This document shows, piece by piece, positions 35,231 through 45,553 of a DNA stretch of 64,000 nucleotides. This stretch comes from Duganella fentianensis. Lineage in GTDB: Bacteria > Pseudomonadota > Gammaproteobacteria > Burkholderiales > Burkholderiaceae_D. The position numbers and the translations under genes were made by a program. A model generated the notes under the pieces. It saw only the letters and a list, made by a program, of their open reading frames with translations. It had not been told where the DNA came from and did not search any database. How positions within the stretch are numbered: position 1 is the stretch's first letter; the number at the start of each line of letters is the position of its first letter. The stretch is from the NCBI RefSeq assembly GCF_009857835.1, contig NZ_WWCL01000004.1, positions 558,001 to 622,000 on the forward strand, read 5' to 3'.

Positions 35231-35358
35231 GGCGCGCAAGCGCGCCGCCCGCGCGGCGGGTTGCGCTTGCAAGCGCAACCCTCTCCGATTCGCCCGACTA
35301 GAAATCGCCGTAGGCGATTTCGCGCGAGCGCGAGCGAGCGCTGGCCGCCGCAGGCGGC
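35231..35358. repeat. Chain of short palindromes (REP-like region)
   Basis: At least four perfect hairpins in tandem: GGCGCGC/GCGCGCC (35231-35246), a 22-base perfect palindrome centred in 35259-35280 with core GCGCTTGCAAGCGC, GAAATCGCC/GGCGATTTC with loop gta (35301-35321), and GCCGCC/GGCGGC with loop gca (35344-35358). A degraded relative of the flanking sequence occurs at 36441-36495. No gene is present here. Confidence 0.75.
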
Positions 35359-35409
35359 GTGCAAAATTTCCTCATGGCACAGTTGAGCATACTTAGCCAC
35401 TGACCGTAG

Positions 35410-35859
35410 TTACCTGCAAACGAGCTGCACGCTTTCCATGATGGGGCTTTTTGTGGAAATAGAGCTTAGAGTACATTCACTTGCACTCTCCGGCACCTGT
35501 TTGAACAGTTTAAGTGTTGCGCCGCTTCCGCCATAGCCACAGTACATCCACAGCGTGTGCCCATGGGGTAAATCAAAGCTCCAGTGTTGCGTCTCCGTGG
35601 TCTGTTTGCCTATCCTGCGACGGGTGTTGCCATCAGGGACAAGAAAAGCCAATTCTTCAGGCGCACCATGCAACATCCCTCCCTCGGTCAAATAAACAGG
35701 TCGAAGCATGTGCAATTCCCAGCCTGCTGGTGGGTGCTGTGATTGAATAGCATCTGGCTCTAATCGTTTTGGGCAGGAAATCGGCTGTTCGATTGCTAAG
35801 GCAATACCGTTAGCAAAAATTCCGAAAGCCGTAATGGCAAGAATGACGGATCTCATCAT
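35410..35859 (-). CDS. STY0301-family exported protein, candidate immunity partner
   Basis: 149 residues with a signal peptide (MMRSVILAITAFGIFANGIALA). The mature part has the STY0301 family pattern: an N-terminal ISCPKRL, the motif PAGWELHML, a HWSFDLPHGHTLWMYCGYGG core and paired cysteines near the end (SECTLSS ... VQLVCR). STY0301 proteins are found beside BPSL0067-type hydrolases. Its ATG overlaps the stop of that enzyme gene. Periplasmic location and coupling fit an immunity protein for a peptidoglycan amidase; this is inference. The frame is complete. Confidence 0.8.
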   Translation of the reverse strand: MMRSVILAITAFGIFANGIALAIEQPISCPKRLEPDAIQSQHPPAGWELHMLRPVYLTEGGMLHGAPEELAFLVPDGNTRRRIGKQTTETQHWSFDLPHGHTLWMYCGYGGSGATLKLFKQVPESASECTLSSISTKSPIMESVQLVCR

Positions 35860-36269
35860 TCGATCACGAAGTAGGCAAGTGCGTTGTCGGATGGGTTTCT
35901 AAAGCTTCCATCTTTATTGCGCTGCTGGCGAGGCGGCGGAATGCGAATCAAGCGGGCAGAGATGACTGCTTTAGCTTTCCATTGATCCACAACCCAGATT
36001 CCACTCTGCATAACCTTCAAAACAATTGCAGCGTGGTTTCCATGCGCGAGATTCGGATAGCGTCCATTGACGAAGGTAGCGATCGCTGTGCCCTTTGCGA
36101 TCTTAGTACCTAGTTCGAGCACATTTCCCCCAGCTCGCCATGATGAGGTCGGGGCTCCAATCAAACCCGGCACAAAATGTTTGATGAGTGCAACGCAGCT
36201 TCCATCGCCGACTGCTGCTGGAGGTGGGTCTGTATCCAGCGCGTCCACCTCCTTGTAGATGTAAGGCAT
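35856..36269 (-). CDS. BPSL0067-family papain-like (NlpC/P60/CHAP-type) peptidoglycan hydrolase
   Basis: 137 residues, no signal peptide. The catalytic Cys candidate is C25 in GDGSCVALIKHF, the His is H79 in NLAHGNHAAIVL, and D95 in WVVDQWKAK is a plausible third residue; this order is that of papain-like amidases cutting peptide stems. The BPSL0067 family includes small amidase-like proteins considered effectors. Absence of a signal peptide and coupling to an exported STY0301 partner are what a secreted toxin with periplasmic immunity would show. The start ATG follows GGAGAAG. Confidence 0.82.
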   Translation of the reverse strand: MPYIYKEVDALDTDPPPAAVGDGSCVALIKHFVPGLIGAPTSSWRAGGNVLELGTKIAKGTAIATFVNGRYPNLAHGNHAAIVLKVMQSGIWVVDQWKAKAVISARLIRIPPPRQQRNKDGSFRNPSDNALAYFVIE

Positions 36270-36707
36270 ACTCTTCTCCGTGTTGGATGGGTATGCCTGA
36301 TTGTTTGCTGCAGAGTTACTGGCTACATTGTGTTAAGACAAGGTAGATAGTCGTTTGGCGAAATTGATCCTCTTTGGTTCGCTAGACAGTTTTGATGTTT
36401 AGTTTTTCCAGAGCAGATCAATGTGCGTCGGGCCTTTTATTTTGGCCGCAGGCTTTAGCGGGGCGGGAGCGAACGCTAGCAGTCGCAGGCGGCTTCACGC
36501 ATCGTTGGCGCATGCATGTGGGTGAGGCATTGATCACGATTAGTTGAGAATAGTTGCTAGCTCTTGTCTCACCTCAAGTCCAGCTTGATACTTGTCGGTT
36601 AGCGTTATGAATTGTCGGGCATGCACTTCTTCATAGAATTCATATGAGTGTCATCTGGGGATGTTTATCAGAGGACTTCATATTTCTATCCAGCATTAGG
36701 AGGCGAT
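36270..36707. other. Intergenic region within the island, with a truncated reading on the minus strand
   Basis: About 440 bases separating the divergent minus-strand pair from the PAAR gene. It contains the direct-repeat copy 36441-36468 and a GC-rich patch to about 36515, then AT-rich sequence. On the minus strand a 33-codon protein-like tail (about 36641-36540, ending ELATILN and a stop) is readable but lacks a start. Promoters for both sides are expected here; none could be fixed. Confidence 0.5.
36540..36644 (-). pseudogene. Possible 3' remnant of an unknown gene
   Basis: Minus-strand codons give EFYEEVHARQFITLTDKYQA, continuing to ELATILN and TAA. Composition is that of a real protein, but a TGA interrupts the frame three codons upstream of EFY and no start is near. 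It could be debris of a displaced gene. Confidence 0.3.
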
Positions 36708-37283
36708 GTGAAGAGATATACCATCACCGAAGGAGCGTACACAACTGCGGGCGGAACCGTAGTTGAGGGCAGTAGTCATGGGAAAATTTGTGGCAAACAA
36801 ATAGCCCTTGAAGGTGACGTGGTGTTCTGTGTCGCCTGTCATTCGTTTGGCAAGATTAAATGTTCTGGTTTCAGACTTGCTGAGACATGGCAGGAGAAAT
36901 TAGTCGCTCTTGAAAATGATTTGTGTCTATGTCGCTGCCTGATCAGTCCCACTCTTATCGCAAATCAGAAGCAACGCGCACAATCAGTTGGTCCGGATGC
37001 GTCTGAACATGTAGTTAATATGGACGCTATCGGGCAAGGGGCATCCAGAACAGGAACGGGGGCAATTAGTCACGATTTGTATTTTCAGTTAATTGATGAT
37101 GTTTCTAGTCTGCCTCTTGTTCACTGGCCATATTCTATTGAGGTAAATGGGACTGTAGTAACGCAGGGAGAATCTGACGAGGAAGGATTTACCGATAGGG
37201 TAACAGCTGAGTCTGCAGTAGAAGCTGTGTTGCGAATCCATGAGTGCGCCATTCTTCCTGTTAATCCGGAATGGGATCGCTGA
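36708..37283 (+). CDS. PAAR-domain T6SS spike-tip protein with C-terminal extension
   Basis: 191 residues from a GTG at 36708, fixed by an excellent AGGAGG at 36698-36703; the mature start (V/M)KRYTITEGAYTTAGG matches the common PAAR N-terminus. The PAAR part includes SSHGKICGKQIALEGDVVFC, CVACHSFGKI and ALENDLCLCRC, a cysteine-rich pattern of this subfamily. The C-terminal 90 residues (LYFQLIDDVSSLPLVHWPYS, then GTVVTQGESDEEGFTDRV) resemble transthyretin/Ig-like adaptor extensions. PAAR proteins sharpen the VgrG spike and carry effectors. The gene directly precedes a muramidase-like gene. No vgrG or tss genes are in the window. Confidence 0.85.
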   Translation: MKRYTITEGAYTTAGGTVVEGSSHGKICGKQIALEGDVVFCVACHSFGKIKCSGFRLAETWQEKLVALENDLCLCRCLISPTLIANQKQRAQSVGPDASEHVVNMDAIGQGASRTGTGAISHDLYFQLIDDVSSLPLVHWPYSIEVNGTVVTQGESDEEGFTDRVTAESAVEAVLRIHECAILPVNPEWDR

Positions 37284-37284
37284 A

Positions 37285-37845
37285 ATGACGAAAACACTTA
37301 GGGTAATAAAGCATCGCGCCAGATTGACTCATACCTCGGATACGAAGCCAGCAATTGTTAAGGTGGATGACTCGGCTCGATTGCGTGAGATTCGGGGGCT
37401 GGTAGAAAAAAATAATCGATCGGTTCTTGGTGTTGAATTAATAATTTGTCAAATATATATGGAGTCTCGCTTTGATGCTCGTGCTGGAGAGAGTCATGAT
37501 GCACGTGGTCTAATGCAGATGCAGAAGCAAGGTGTTCAGCAAGTTTATAAATATCGAAAGCAGAAAGCGTTAGGACATATGCCGAGTGATCGGGAAACAC
37601 AGCAGGAGTTTTCCCACGCGGCACGATTACATAGCAGCGATGATATTTTTGATGAGGCTACGAATATTCAACTTGGTACCGAATACATGCAGTACTGGCT
37701 CGATACTTCGAAGTCGATCGAAGAGGCCTATAAGCGTTATCGCGGGATAGGGAATGGCATCTATTTTAAGAAAATAAGCGCCTGCGCTGAAAGGCTGAAA
37801 CTATCTCCTGATTCAATGCAGGTTCTTAGGGAGATCGGTCAGTGA
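37285..37845 (+). CDS. Lytic-transglycosylase/lysozyme-like protein, candidate T6SS effector
   Basis: 186 residues, with no signal peptide. A goose-lysozyme/SLT-type core is visible: catalytic Glu60 in IYMESRFDARAG, then GLMQM at 75-79, and a later region LGTEYMQYWL ... AYKRYRGIGNGIYF in place of the usual AYNGG. It would cleave the glycan strands of peptidoglycan. The ATG at 37285 is one base after the PAAR stop. The missing signal peptide, PAAR upstream and an exported protein downstream strongly suggest a T6SS-delivered effector. Codon use is AT-rich, unlike the housekeeping neighbours. Confidence 0.82.
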   Translation: MTKTLRVIKHRARLTHTSDTKPAIVKVDDSARLREIRGLVEKNNRSVLGVELIICQIYMESRFDARAGESHDARGLMQMQKQGVQQVYKYRKQKALGHMPSDRETQQEFSHAARLHSSDDIFDEATNIQLGTEYMQYWLDTSKSIEEAYKRYRGIGNGIYFKKISACAERLKLSPDSMQVLREIGQ

Positions 37846-38375
37846 ACAGGTTTAATGCACTGCTTTATTCTTTACTGTTGGTAACGCCAGTCTGTACTGG
37901 TTCGCCCTGGGAGGTAGTTCGCACATGCCTATCAGCGCATGGTGCAGTTATAGCGTTACTGTCCCAATATACGGTCGATGGCAATAGATTTGGGTTGAGA
38001 ATAGACGGAAAGGTCGTCCCAGCCTTTTCGGAAAGTGGAGAGCATGAAGTGTTGGGTACGCTGAATTATTCAGCATGTCGGCATCGGGTTTTGATATTTG
38101 ATGTCAGTTATGGGCCGCCTTATCGGAAAGGTGTAGCAGTCCGGATAAACGCTTCTAGCGGCCAGATCGATCGGATTGATTTTGCAGAAAAGGCTAAGCC
38201 TAAATGGCTTTATCTGAGTAAATCACAAATAAAACTTGCTATTCCGAATATTGGAATCGAGCGGAAGGGTAAATATCTGATTTATGATTCATTAACATCG
38301 GCAGATGCTGAATTGTCGCCTCTTGCTTCGGATACCCTGCCGGATAGACGTGGGTACACGGTTCTGGAGTTGTGA
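37842..38375 (+). CDS. Exported protein, candidate immunity protein for the transglycosylase-like effector
   Basis: 177 residues starting at a GTG that overlaps the effector stop (GTGA, 37842-37845). A signal peptide (NALLYSLLLVTPVCTGS) predicts periplasmic location. The mature part is β-rich, with two cysteines (RTCLSAH and SACRHRV). I do not recognise the family. Coupling to a signal-less muramidase-like enzyme and its periplasmic destination make it the natural candidate for protecting the producer's cell wall. Functional claim is inference. Confidence 0.65.
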   Translation: MNRFNALLYSLLLVTPVCTGSPWEVVRTCLSAHGAVIALLSQYTVDGNRFGLRIDGKVVPAFSESGEHEVLGTLNYSACRHRVLIFDVSYGPPYRKGVAVRINASSGQIDRIDFAEKAKPKWLYLSKSQIKLAIPNIGIERKGKYLIYDSLTSADAELSPLASDTLPDRRGYTVLEL

Positions 38376-38477
38376 TTGGCGCACGGAAGAAAATTGATAC
38401 TTACAGAATTGGATCTGCAGCTTGATGGATTGAATAATTAGGCCCTGTAGTTACTTGCCGGAGCTGGTAACTTCAGA

Positions 38478-39170
38478 CTACGCAGCCAGCTCGGCCTGCT
38501 GGCGCAAACAATCGCGCAGCAGGGCAAGCAGTTGCAGCGGCTGCGTATGCAGATAGTCTGCCTGCCAGCTACGCGGCTCCTCGGCGCCGGCATAGCCCCA
38601 GCCAGCGGCAATGGTCAGCATACCTGCCGCTTTGCCCGCCTGAATATCGCGCAGATCGTCGCCCACATACCAGCACTGTTCCGGTGCTACGCCCAGACGG
38701 CGCGCCGCTTCCAGCAGCGGTTCCGGATGCGGCTTGGCATGCGCCGTGGTATCGCCCGAAATGGCGCAGCCGGCGTGGCCCAGCCCGATCTGCGGCAGCA
38801 GCGGATCGGTGAAACGCTGCGATTTGTTGGTTACCACACCCCAGCGCAGTCCAGCCGCTTCGATGCCATCGAGCAGCTCCTGCACGCCGTCGAACAGGCC
38901 GCTGTTGACGGCCATGGCGGCCTGATAGTTGGCGAAAAAGCCGTCGCGCAGCACGGCAAAGCCTTCATCTTCCGGCGTCAGGCCGAAGGCCGCACCTATC
39001 ATGCCGCGCGCACCGGCCGAAGCGGTAGGGCGCAGCACATGGTAGGCGGTCGGCTCCAGTCCGCGCTCGGTGCGCAGCAGGTTGACGGCGGCGGCCAGAT
39101 CGGGCGCCGTATCGGCCAGCGTGCCATCGAGGTCGAACAGAATGGCGCGCGGCGCAGCAGGGTGGCTCAT
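38478..39170 (-). CDS. HAD phosphatase, Gph/MupP-like
   Basis: 230-residue HAD-superfamily phosphatase with the DxD motif in FDLDGTLADTAPDL, a VVTNKSQRFTDPLL motif II region, and KPHPEPLLEAARRLGV plus YVGDDLRDIQAGKAAGM for motifs III/IV. It is the type found next to ubiG; in Pseudomonas that neighbour is MupP, a MurNAc-6-phosphate phosphatase in peptidoglycan recycling, while others are annotated phosphoglycolate phosphatase. The start is 14 bases after the ubiG stop, so the two are probably co-transcribed. Exact substrate open. Confidence 0.85.
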   Translation of the reverse strand: MSHPAAPRAILFDLDGTLADTAPDLAAAVNLLRTERGLEPTAYHVLRPTASAGARGMIGAAFGLTPEDEGFAVLRDGFFANYQAAMAVNSGLFDGVQELLDGIEAAGLRWGVVTNKSQRFTDPLLPQIGLGHAGCAISGDTTAHAKPHPEPLLEAARRLGVAPEQCWYVGDDLRDIQAGKAAGMLTIAAGWGYAGAEEPRSWQADYLHTQPLQLLALLRDCLRQQAELAA

Positions 39171-39184
39171 GGGCTAGGTCTTTC

Positions 39185-39880
39185 TTACAGCGGACGGGTG
39201 GCAGCGACCAGATAGTTGACGCTGGTATCGTTGTTGAGCGAGTAGAACTTGGTGAGCGGGTTGTAGCCCATGCCCTTGAAGCCCGCCACATCCAGACCGG
39301 CGCTGCGGATGTATTGCGACAGCTCGGACGGGGTGATGAACTTCTCGTAGTCGTGCGTGCCCTTGGGCAGCATGCGCAGCAAGTATTCGGCACCGAGAAT
39401 CGCAAACAGATACGATTTCGGGTTGCGGTTCAGGGTCGAGAAGAACACATGGCCGCCCGGTTTCACCAGCGTGGCCGCCGCGCGCACGATGGCGCCCGGA
39501 TCGGGCACGTGCTCCAGCATCTCCATGCAGGTCACCACATCGTACTGGCCGGCTTCTTCGGCGGCCATGGCTTCGGCCGAAATCAGCTTGTAGCGCACTG
39601 CCACGCCCGATTCCAGCGAGTGCAGGTCGGCTACTTTCAGGGCTTTCTCGCCCAGGTCGATGCCCGTTACATTGGCGCCTTTGCGCGCCATCGATTCACT
39701 GAGGATGCCGCCACCGCAACCGATGTCGATCACTTTCTTGCCGGCCAGCGGCACGCGCGCATTGATCCACTCCAGACGCAGCGGATTGATTTCGTGCAGG
39801 GGACGGAATTCGGAAGTAGGGTCCCACCAGCGGTGGGCCAGGTCGGCAAATTTCTGCAGTTCTAATGGATCGGCGTTCAT
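39185..39880 (-). CDS. ubiG: Ubiquinone biosynthesis O-methyltransferase UbiG
   Basis: 231-residue SAM-dependent methyltransferase that performs both O-methylation steps of ubiquinone synthesis. Characteristic sequences are [20 protein letters not shown] at the N-terminus, the SAM-binding [27 protein letters not shown], and [16 protein letters not shown]. Length matches the family (about 230-240). It is followed by the HAD phosphatase gene and lies downstream of ompA, as in many Burkholderiales. Confidence 0.95.
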   Translation of the reverse strand: MNADPLELQKFADLAHRWWDPTSEFRPLHEINPLRLEWINARVPLAGKKVIDIGCGGGILSESMARKGANVTGIDLGEKALKVADLHSLESGVAVRYKLISAEAMAAEEAGQYDVVTCMEMLEHVPDPGAIVRAAATLVKPGGHVFFSTLNRNPKSYLFAILGAEYLLRMLPKGTHDYEKFITPSELSQYIRSAGLDVAGFKGMGYNPLTKFYSLNNDTSVNYLVAATRPL

Positions 39881-39927
39881 GGTGTTTTTCTCAAAAGCGA
39901 ATCCCGCTATTCTAAATCAGCGGGCGT

Positions 39928-39952
39928 AAAAAAACCCGCCGAAGCGGGTTTT
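39928..39952 (-). terminator. Rho-independent terminator of ompA
   Basis: AAAACCCGC/GCGGGTTTT arms with a CGAA loop, followed on the minus strand by a seven-T run; located 19 bases past the ompA stop. Confidence 0.88.
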
Positions 39953-39970
39953 CCTTGATGCGGTGGGCAA

Positions 39971-40690
39971 TTACTTGCTGGTGCCTACCACTTCGATTTC
40001 TACGCGACGGTTTTTGGCGCGGCCTTCAGCAGTTTTGTTGTCTGCTACAGGTTGTTTCTCGCCTTTGCCTTCGGTGTACACGCGGTTGGCTTCTACGCCT
40101 TTGCCTACCAGGTAAGCTTTGACAGCGTTAGCACGACGCTCGGACAGTTTCTGGTTGTAAGCATCGGTACCGACCGAGTCAGTGTGACCCACGGCGATGA
40201 TAACTTCCAGATTGATGGTGCCCAGTTTCGAGCTCAGGTCGTCCAGCTTGGCTTTGCCTTCTGGTTTCAGGACCGATTTGTCGAAGTCGAAGAAGGCGTC
40301 AGCAGCGAAGCTCACTTTTTGAGCGGTCGGTACTGGTGCAACTGGCTTCGGTGCCGGTGCTGGTGCCGGTGCCACTGGAGCAGGAGCTGGTGCTGGTGGT
40401 GGCGGAGGTGCTACGCACTTGCCGTTTTCCAGTTTCTCTGGCTCTACGCAGATCGGCGCGTCGCAACCTGGCACGGCATCAGCCGGGGTCCAGTAGCCGG
40501 TACGCCAGCACAGGCCGAATGGGTCACGGGCGATTACGCCGCGGGCATCCTGCACATAAGCGCTCTTAGGCGTAGCTGCCTTGATGTCCTGGGTGACAGG
40601 CGCGTATGGTGGCGCGGTCGGCGCGGTCTGGGCGAAAGCCGAGCCGGCGAATGCAGCCGAGATGGCCAGCATCGAAATCAGTTTTTTCAT
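39971..40690 (-). CDS. ompA: OmpA-family outer membrane protein
   Basis: 239 residues: a signal peptide (MKKLISMLAISAAFAGSAFA), a short N-terminal region with cysteine pairs (FGLCWRTGYWTP; GCDAPICVEPE), a Pro/Ala-rich hinge (APAPAPVAPAPAPAPKP) and a C-terminal OmpA peptidoglycan-binding domain (FFDFDKSVLKPEGKAKLDDL ... NRRVEIEVV). There is no eight-stranded barrel of E. coli OmpA size; this is the shorter betaproteobacterial type that tethers the outer membrane to the wall. ATG 40690 has GGAAG upstream; the frame extends to 40801 without support. Confidence 0.92.
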   Translation of the reverse strand: MKKLISMLAISAAFAGSAFAQTAPTAPPYAPVTQDIKAATPKSAYVQDARGVIARDPFGLCWRTGYWTPADAVPGCDAPICVEPEKLENGKCVAPPPPPAPAPAPVAPAPAPAPKPVAPVPTAQKVSFAADAFFDFDKSVLKPEGKAKLDDLSSKLGTINLEVIIAVGHTDSVGTDAYNQKLSERRANAVKAYLVGKGVEANRVYTEGKGEKQPVADNKTAEGRAKNRRVEIEVVGTSK

Positions 40691-41136
40691 CTTTTTCTTC
40701 CTTTCGGGGGTGATATCCGCAGAAAACTGCGCGACGTAGTGATACATAAGACCAATTTTACCACGCAGGGGCGTCGCTAGGCTTTCTCGATTGTGAAACA
40801 TGCAATGAGGGTCTTATTCATTCTGCCACAAGCGATTTAGCGACGTTTGCGGGCTCCAACATGACTCCGCGCCGCTTTCGACCAAAATGTTGTTTAGTTG
40901 CAACGTGATTGTCGATAATAATTCCTCAATGTGTCATGAATATTACAAGGTGTTACAACCTGTTGTAGATCGCGCAACGCGCCTGAAAGTGGCACAGTGG
41001 CGGATTTGCGCAGGTCGCCTTGCGCGCATGGTAAAATCGTACGCTTGCCCATCCTTACGGAGGGCGGTGCAAGAGATGCAGTACCTGCGGCATACATTGC
41101 TTAATAAATCACAGTCATAGATCAGTCGACCCGCCA
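40691..41136. other. Long intergenic region between divergent ompA and gyrA
   Basis: About 445 bases. A GTAAAAT at 41031-41037 could be a -10 for gyrA, and TAAAAT read on the minus strand near 40760 could serve ompA, but neither has a good -35. A 14-base palindrome TACAACCTGTTGTA (40954-40967) may be a protein-binding site. A 77-codon frame at 40887-41120 does not look like a gene. Confidence 0.5.
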
Positions 41137-43782
<2,646 letters not shown>

Positions 43783-43820
43783 GTCAACGCCATAAGCCGG
43801 ACGCTGTTCCGGCTGGCAGC

Positions 43821-43876
43821 GGGGTCAGGTTTATTGCGCGGATAAATGCGACAATGAAGCTGGCCCCTTTTTTTTT
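43821..43876 (+). terminator. Probable terminator after gyrA
   Basis: GGGGTCAG (43821-43828) can pair with CTGGCCCC (43860-43867) around a 31-base loop and is followed by nine T residues. A smaller hairpin AGCCGGA/TCCGGCT lies just upstream. Confidence 0.65.
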
Positions 43877-43890
43877 ACTGTGGAGTGAAG

Positions 43891-44442
43891 ATGAAAAAGA
43901 TCGTAGTGAATACCGTAGCAACTGCTGTAGCAGCGCTGGCCCTGCTGGCCAGTGGCGGCGCTTATGCCCAGGCTACGGAAGCCTCCACGGCCGCCGCACG
44001 CGAGCTGTTTGAAGCGATGAACTACCGCACCATGATGAACGGCATGATGCAGCAGATGGCGCAGGGCATAGGCAACTCCATGCGTGCGGGTGCCGAAGCG
44101 GCCATCCGCAACAACCCGAAAGCGTCGGAGCAGGACAAGCAGGCTGCCATCATCAAGATGGAAGCAGAACTGCCGGCAGCCATCAAGCCGGTGCAGGAAA
44201 TGCTGAGCGACCCGTCGCTGGTGGATGAAGTGCTGGCCGAAACCGTGCCGCTGTATGCGCGCACCTATACGGCCGACGAGCTGAAACAGATCACGGCTTT
44301 CTACCGTACGCCGGTGGGCAGCAAGATGCTGGCCTCCATGCCCAAGCTGATGGCCGAAGGCATGCAGATCGGCCAGCAGGTGGTGGCGCGCCGCGTCGGC
44401 CCGCTGATGCAGAAAATGCAGGAAAACAAAAAAACCAAATAA
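43891..44442 (+). CDS. Exported DUF2059-domain protein
   Basis: 183 residues with a signal peptide ([18 protein letters not shown]) and a DUF2059 domain in the second half ([26 protein letters not shown], quoted in part: [18 protein letters not shown]). The N-terminal mature part is Met/Ala/Gln-rich and helical. DUF2059 proteins are periplasmic and of unknown function. The ATG at 43891 follows GGAGTGAAG. It sits ten bases before serC, so it may be the first gene of the serC-pheA transcript. Confidence 0.87.
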   Translation: MKKIVVNTVATAVAALALLASGGAYAQATEASTAAARELFEAMNYRTMMNGMMQQMAQGIGNSMRAGAEAAIRNNPKASEQDKQAAIIKMEAELPAAIKPVQEMLSDPSLVDEVLAETVPLYARTYTADELKQITAFYRTPVGSKMLASMPKLMAEGMQIGQQVVARRVGPLMQKMQENKKTK

Positions 44443-44452
44443 GGATCGCAAC

Positions 44453-45550
44453 GTGACTCACATCTATAATTTTTCCGCCGGCCCTGCCGTACTGCCGAAG
44501 GAAGTGCTGACCCGGGCTGCTGCCGAAATGCTGGACTGGCATGGCAGCGGCATGTCGGTGATGGAGATGAGCCACCGCGGCCCCGAATTCATTTCGATTT
44601 ATAAGGCAGCCGAGCGCGATCTGCGCGAACTGCTGGCAGTACCGGACAATTACAAGATTCTGTTCATGCAGGGCGGCGGTCTGTCGCAGAACGCCCTGAT
44701 TCCGTTGAATCTGGTGGGCCACAAGCCGCAGCCAGCAACGATCGATTTCATTCATACGGGTTCGTGGTCGGGCAAATCCATCAAGGAAGCGGGCAAGTAC
44801 GCCAGCGTGAATATCGCCGCCACAGGCAAGACGGGCGTGCCGCCCGTGGCCGAGTGGAAGCTGACGCCTGACGCCGCCTATCTGCACATGTGCACCAACG
44901 AGACCATCGACGGTGTGGAATTCGCCTTTGAAAATGGCGTGCCGGCCGGTCTGGCGGGCGTGCCTGACGAAGTGCTGCTGGTGGCCGATATGTCCTCGCA
45001 CATTCTGTCGCGGCCTATCGACGTGTCGAAGTTCGGCCTGATCTTCGCCGGTGCACAGAAGAACATCGGCCCGGCCGGTGTCACCATCGTCATCGTGCGC
45101 GAAGACCTGCTGGGCAAGGCGCTGCCGGTCTGCCCGTCGGCTTTCGATTTCAAGCTGGTGGCCGATAACGAATCGATGTACAACACCCCGCCTACCTACG
45201 GCATCTATATCGCCGGACTGGTGTTCCAGTGGCTGAAACAGCAGGGCGGTGTAGCGGCGATGGAGCAGCGCGCCATAGCCAAAGCCGAGCTGCTGTATGC
45301 AGCGTTCGATGCGGACGACTTCTACCAGACCCGCGTCGAAAAACCTTACCGTTCGCGCATGAACGTGCCTTTCTACCTGAAGGACGAGAGCAAGAACGAA
45401 GCATTCCTGGCCGGCGCAAAAGCGCGCGGGCTGTTGCAGCTGAAGGGCCACAAGTCCGTCGGTGGTATGCGGGCATCGATCTATAACGCGATGCCTATCG
45501 AGGGCGTGCAAGCGCTCGTAGACTACTTAAACGAATTCGCTGGCCGATAA
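44453..45550 (+). CDS. serC: Phosphoserine aminotransferase
   Basis: 365-residue PLP enzyme that forms 3-phosphoserine for serine synthesis and also serves pyridoxal phosphate synthesis. The start [15 protein letters not shown] is diagnostic, and the PLP lysine is K203 in [10 protein letters not shown]. It uses a GTG start at 44453 with AAGGA upstream. pheA follows after three bases, so the two are translationally linked. Length matches E. coli SerC (362). Confidence 0.97.
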   Translation: MTHIYNFSAGPAVLPKEVLTRAAAEMLDWHGSGMSVMEMSHRGPEFISIYKAAERDLRELLAVPDNYKILFMQGGGLSQNALIPLNLVGHKPQPATIDFIHTGSWSGKSIKEAGKYASVNIAATGKTGVPPVAEWKLTPDAAYLHMCTNETIDGVEFAFENGVPAGLAGVPDEVLLVADMSSHILSRPIDVSKFGLIFAGAQKNIGPAGVTIVIVREDLLGKALPVCPSAFDFKLVADNESMYNTPPTYGIYIAGLVFQWLKQQGGVAAMEQRAIAKAELLYAAFDADDFYQTRVEKPYRSRMNVPFYLKDESKNEAFLAGAKARGLLQLKGHKSVGGMRASIYNAMPIEGVQALVDYLNEFAGR

Positions 45551-45553
45551 TCC

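Larger units (their letters stand above)
35170..38470. other. Accessory island at ssrA carrying effector-immunity-like genes
   Basis: The stretch between the ssrA terminator and the gph-like gene is AT-richer than both sides (most clearly 36500-38450), uses GTG starts and carries five genes with no housekeeping role. TTTGGCCGCAGGCT occurs at 35167-35180 and again at 36441-36454, each followed by a similar GC-rich sequence. No integrase or transposase gene is visible. Exact borders are uncertain. Confidence 0.65.

Noticed and set aside
35056..35400. 114-codon minus-strand frame over the ssrA end and hairpin region
   Set aside because: It is the translated complement of tmRNA, terminator and palindromes, a typical artefact at RNA genes; no ribosome-binding site.
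36648..36707. Upstream GTG start extending the PAAR protein by 20 residues
   Set aside because: The AGGAGG at 36698 with GTG 36708 and the family-typical KRYTITEG N-terminus decide for the later start.
40887..41120. 77-codon frame between ompA and gyrA
   Set aside because: No ribosome-binding site, non-protein-like composition; overlaps the expected gyrA promoter region.
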